The notes beneath the pieces are model-generated. The model was not told the DNA's origin, searched no databases, and was given only the letters and a program-made list of their open reading frames with translations. From the NCBI GenBank assembly GCA_963844655.1, contig CAWJPA010000006.1:723652-787651 (forward strand): 64,000 nt of DNA, in the 5' to 3' direction. This stretch comes from JASHPR01 sp963844655. GTDB lineage: Bacteria; Actinomycetota; Actinomycetes; Streptosporangiales; Streptosporangiaceae. The position numbers were made by a program, and so were the translations under genes. Each line of letters opens with the position of its first letter. Position 1 is the stretch's first letter. This document shows positions 61,465-64,000 of this stretch, in pieces.

Positions 61465-61950
61465 GTGGAGGACGCGGCACCGGATCCCGGCGCGACGGAC
61501 GTCGCGCTGCGGCCGGCCACCCCCGCTGACAGCGACTTCTGCTACCGGCTGCACAAGGCAGCCATGGGCGAGTACATCACCGCGCTGTGGGGCTGGGACG
61601 AGCAGCTCCAGCGCGAGTATCAGGCCCGGGCGTTCAGCCCAGGCCGCTGGCAGATCATCACCGCCGGCGGCACGGACGTCGGCATGATCGACGTCGTGCG
61701 CCGCCCGGGCGAGATCTTCCTGGGCCGCATCGAGATCCTCCCCGCCTACCAGGGCCGCGGCATCGGCACGCGTCTGATCGGCGCGCTCATTGGCGAAGCC
61801 CACCGGCTGGGCCAGGACCTGGTCCTCGAGGTCTTCGCCGTCAACCGGCGTGCGAGGGCCTTGTACCGGCGCCTCGGCCTGAGGGAAACCGCTGTCCACG
61901 GTGAGGGCAATAGGAAGATCAGCATGCGGTCCACGCCGCCGGAGCGGTAG
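61465..61950 (+). CDS. GNAT-family N-acetyltransferase
   Basis: This 161-residue acetyltransferase has the acetyl-CoA motif AYQGRGIGTRLIGALIGEA and ALYRRLGLRETAVHGEG at the end. GTG 61465 follows no clear ribosome site. Acceptor unknown. A near-tandem 45-bp repeat lies just downstream of its stop. Confidence 0.85.
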   Translation: MEDAAPDPGATDVALRPATPADSDFCYRLHKAAMGEYITALWGWDEQLQREYQARAFSPGRWQIITAGGTDVGMIDVVRRPGEIFLGRIEILPAYQGRGIGTRLIGALIGEAHRLGQDLVLEVFAVNRRARALYRRLGLRETAVHGEGNRKISMRSTPPER

Positions 61951-61963
61951 CGACGGCCTGGTC

Positions 61964-62060
61964 GCTGAGGCGGCGGAGCGGGTAGCTGCGCGCCGCGAGT
62001 GGCCGACCGATTGCTGAGGTGGTGGAGCGTGGGTACCCGGGGCGCCGCGAGCGGCCGGCC
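61964..62060. repeat. Two imperfect tandem copies of a ~45-bp sequence
   Basis: GCTGAGGCGGCGGAGCG... starting at 61964 and GCTGAGGTGGTGGAGCG... starting at 62013 share the pattern through CGCCGCGAGTGGCCG/CGCCGCGAGCGGCCG. Period 49 bases. Non-coding, between GNAT and TPR stops. Confidence 0.5.
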
Positions 62061-62079
62061 AGGCCAGCCGGGGCCGGGG

Positions 62080-63936
62080 CTACTCGGCCTCCGCCCGCCT
62101 ATGCTCGTCGGGGTCGGCTTCCTCGTCCGGGTCCGCTTCCTCATCCGGGTCAGGGAGGTAGTCGAACATCACGGAATCGAGCTCTTCGAACCGTTCCGCG
62201 GCGTCGGTCTCCTCGTTGACGTCCGCGGCGGCAGCCCGGCCGAACCATTCCCCGGCCTCATCCTCTCGCCCCGCGTCCAGGAGCGCGTCGGCGTAGGCGT
62301 AGAACAGCCGGCCGGACTCCCGACGGATCCGGCCGTCGGTCAGCTCGGGCACCTGCAGCGCGACCACGGCCGCCTCGGGCAGCCCCTGATCCCGGCGGAT
62401 CCCCGACTCGACGATCCGCAGCTCAATCGCGGTCGCCCGATCGACCCCCCGGGACTGCGGGCCGGTAACGAGCTCCAGCGCACGGTCGGGCCGACCCAGC
62501 GCCCGCTCGCAGTCGGCCATCATCGGCAGGTAGCTCTTCCGGCCGGTCATTCGCTGCGCCGCCCGCAGCTCGGTCAGGGCGTCGGCCCACTCCCCGGCCT
62601 GGTAGGCCGCAATGCCGCAGGTCTCGCGCACCACGCCGACCCGGGCCGCGAGGCGGCGCGCGGCCTTGGCGTGCTGGTAGGCCTGGACCGGGTCCTCCTG
62701 CAGGCTCGCGGCGACCAGCTGGCGTGCCACCGCGTCGGCCAGGTCGCCCGGCAGGGTTCTCAGCTCGGCGCGGGCCTCGGGGTCCAGCTGGTCCGCGGTG
62801 ATGCTCGCCGGGACGTCCGGCAGCCGCTCACCGGCCGACCGCGACGCCCTGGCCTCGTCGGCCGACCGGGATCCCGGCCTGCCCCTGTCGCGCCCGGTCT
62901 GCGGCCTGCCTGACGCGCGTTGCGCCTGTGGCCGACCCGCCGTTCTCCCGGACTCGGGACGTCCCGGTGCTCCCCCGGGCCGCGACCTAGCCGGCCTCCC
63001 CGGCTGGGACCACTCCCGTGCTCCCGCCGGCCCGGACCTAGCCGTCCGTCCCGTTTGAGGCCGCTCTCGGGGCCCCGCCGACCCGGATCTAACCGGCCGT
63101 CCTGTCTGAGAGCGCTCCCCCGTCGGGCCGGACCTAGCCGGCCGTTCTGACGGAGACCGCTCGTACCCTCCTGCCGGCCCGGACCTGGCTGCCCGTCCCG
63201 GCTGGGTACGCGCTGGCGCGCCCTCCGGCCGCGACCTGGCCTCCCTACCCGGCTGAGACCATGCCTGCGGATCCGCGGGCCCGGACCTGCTTGCCCGGTA
63301 GGGCTGAGACCGCTCCTGCGGTCCCGACCTAGCCGGCCGAGCCGACTGGGACCGCTCCTGCGCCCGCACCGGTCCCGACCTGGCCCCCCGTCCCGACTGG
63401 GCCCGCCCTGCCGCGCCGCCGGACGCGCGACCGTACGACGGCCGACCCTGCTCTCCCTCGCCCCGGACGTCACCGCGCGACCGTGCGCCCGGCCGGGTGG
63501 CGCCGCGCGCGCGTGCTGCGGCCATCCGCGTCTCTGCTTGAACTGCTGGTCCGGCCGCTACCACCGCGGGTTCCGGCGCTGTCCCGGGAACGTCCCTCCG
63601 CCGTCCGGCCGGCGGGGCCCTTCCGTTCCCGGGAGGTGGCCGAGCCGCCCTGGCCCGACGATCCCCGGCCGGGGGTGCGCCCGGGGCTGCCGCCTCGCGT
63701 GGTCCTTGCGCCGGCGCCATTCCCGCGGCTGCCGCCGCGCGTGGTACCTGCAGCCGGGGCACTCCCGCGGCTGGTGCCGCCCTTGGTGCGCGGCTGGGCC
63801 GAGCTGGCTCCTCGGGGCCGACCGGCGCCGGTCCGCGGACCATCCTTCCGGCCCTGGCCGGAAGGCCCTGAGGCGCGCCGACTACCACCGGAACGGGGTT
63901 CCGCATCCTCGTCGCGGCGTTCCCGCCCGTTCCCAA
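62080..63936 (-). CDS. TPR-type protein with long low-complexity N-terminus
   Basis: The conserved C-terminal 200 residues (from DQLDPEARAELRTLPGD through AYADALLDAGREDEAGEWF) form a TPR-like domain; the last 25 residues are a PDEEADPDEEADPDEH tail. Upstream, about 350 residues are Arg/Gly/Ser/Pro-rich, including nine copies of a 17-residue ARSGP..ERSQ.GRP repeat. The start is uncertain: the frame is open to 63936, but a second frame (63470-63958) has more coding-like composition over the same first 160 codons. The true N-terminus may come from that frame by frameshift, or start inside the repeat. Confidence 0.55.
   Translation of the reverse strand: MGTGGNAATRMRNPVPVVVGAPQGLPARAGRMVRGPAPVGPEEPARPSRAPRAAPAAGVPRLQVPRAAAAAGMAPAQGPREAAAPGAPPAGDRRARAARPPPGNGRAPPAGRRRDVPGTAPEPAVVAAGPAVQAETRMAAARARGATRPGARSRGDVRGEGEQGRPSYGRASGGAAGRAQSGRGARSGPVRAQERSQSARPARSGPQERSQPYRASRSGPADPQAWSQPGREARSRPEGAPARTQPGRAARSGPAGGYERSPSERPARSGPTGERSQTGRPVRSGSAGPRERPQTGRTARSGPAGAREWSQPGRPARSRPGGAPGRPESGRTAGRPQAQRASGRPQTGRDRGRPGSRSADEARASRSAGERLPDVPASITADQLDPEARAELRTLPGDLADAVARQLVAASLQEDPVQAYQHAKAARRLAARVGVVRETCGIAAYQAGEWADALTELRAAQRMTGRKSYLPMMADCERALGRPDRALELVTGPQSRGVDRATAIELRIVESGIRRDQGLPEAAVVALQVPELTDGRIRRESGRLFYAYADALLDAGREDEAGEWFGRAAAADVNEETDAAERFEELDSVMFDYLPDPDEEADPDEEADPDEHRRAEAE
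62984..63430 (-). repeat. 51-bp minisatellite, nine units
   Basis: GACCTAGC or close variants occur on the plus strand at 62984, 63035, 63086, 63131, 63182, 63233, 63284, 63326 and 63377. Intervals are 51 bases except 45 and 42, all multiples of three. The units encode ARSGPxGxxERSQxGRP in the minus-strand gene. Confidence 0.85.
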
Positions 63937-63958
63937 CCACCGCGACCTCCCAGGCCAC
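63470..63958 (-). CDS. Alternative N-terminal frame of the repeat protein
   Basis: ATG 63958 begins MAWEVAVVGNGRERRDEDAE and runs 162 codons, rich in Gly, Ser, Arg and Thr, to a TGA at 63470. It overlaps the first part of the 62080-63936 frame. Its composition (charged start, hydrophilic body) fits the N-termini of actinobacterial homologues better than the Ala/Pro-rich alternative. It is either the real 5' end joined by a frameshift, or a shadow; I cannot decide. Confidence 0.4.
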   Translation of the reverse strand: MAWEVAVVGNGRERRDEDAEPRSGGSRRASGPSGQGRKDGPRTGAGRPRGASSAQPRTKGGTSRGSAPAAGTTRGGSRGNGAGARTTRGGSPGRTPGRGSSGQGGSATSRERKGPAGRTAEGRSRDSAGTRGGSGRTSSSSRDADGRSTRARRHPAGRTVAR

Positions 63959-64000
63959 CTACTTACGCCCGCCTACAGCTTGCCCATGCGAACAGCGCTG

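Noticed and set aside
62984..63430. CRISPR-like repeat array
   Set aside because: Units are adjacent without spacers, diverged, spaced by multiples of three and sit in a reading frame; no cas genes.
63959..64000. End of another gene at the right edge
   Set aside because: The last 42 bases allow short minus-strand tails in two frames, but there is too little sequence to support either.

Overview
The window is about 64 kb of very GC-rich DNA (roughly 70-73 percent by eye) with dense genes, many GTG starts and many 4-base ATGA/GTGA stop-start overlaps. Marker families point to an actinomycete: DUF3040, DUF5999, SteA/SteB (MctB), mycothiol-dependent DinB-like enzymes, AzlCD under an AraC regulator, class F sortase with a DUF4397 protein, and a menaquinone (men) cluster. 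A Streptosporangiales- or Streptomyces-like organism is my best guess; the genus cannot be fixed from sequence alone. I see no rRNA, tRNA, CRISPR, transposase or phage genes. The window looks chromosomal, with a few local signs of decay.

Left part (1-17 kb): a CHAD-domain protein translationally coupled to an orphan ParA ATPase; an epoxide-hydrolase/P450 pair; a radical SAM protein of the Rv2578c type; a coupled cysteine dioxygenase and rhodanese; then menaquinone synthesis (menF forward; menB-menC-menD on the minus strand; menE divergent from menB) and a principal-type sigma factor followed by two strong hairpins. A universal stress protein gene next to it is split by one extra base.

Middle (16-36 kb): an MFS exporter behind a ribbon-helix-helix regulator with a 22-codon micro-ORF wedged between them; a divergent AraC-AzlC-AzlD branched-chain amino acid export module; a heterodimeric ABC exporter with one degenerate ATP site; several small actinobacterial proteins; uvrA; a mycothiol-type isomerase; a metallo-beta-lactamase fold hydrolase; and a sarcosine-oxidase-like flavoenzyme.

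Right part (36-64 kb): a surface module (class F sortase, DUF4397 protein and a bitopic protein with a long disordered tail), then a minus-strand block tlyA-nadK-recN-steA-mctB that matches the M. tuberculosis order Rv1694-Rv1698. It continues into a tightly coupled MraY/WecA-like enzyme, a MurJ-like flippase and a GT4 glycosyltransferase. Upstream on the same strand are an ABC-2 exporter, an Rv1692-like HAD phosphatase and TPR proteins. The plus strand carries an AlkB/Nei2 DNA-repair pair, a DUF1015 protein and a GNAT enzyme.

The most interesting signals are: CHAD coupled to ParA, a possible polyphosphate-granule partition pair; the SteA/SteB-PNPT-MurJ-GT4 chain; at least ten genes with a TAnnnT -10 box 6-8 bases before the start codon, implying leaderless transcription; a tandem 97-bp-period hairpin repeat with a perfect 21-bp stem next to a decayed gene; a 51-bp in-frame minisatellite in a TPR protein; and a possible SOS box over the radical SAM promoter.
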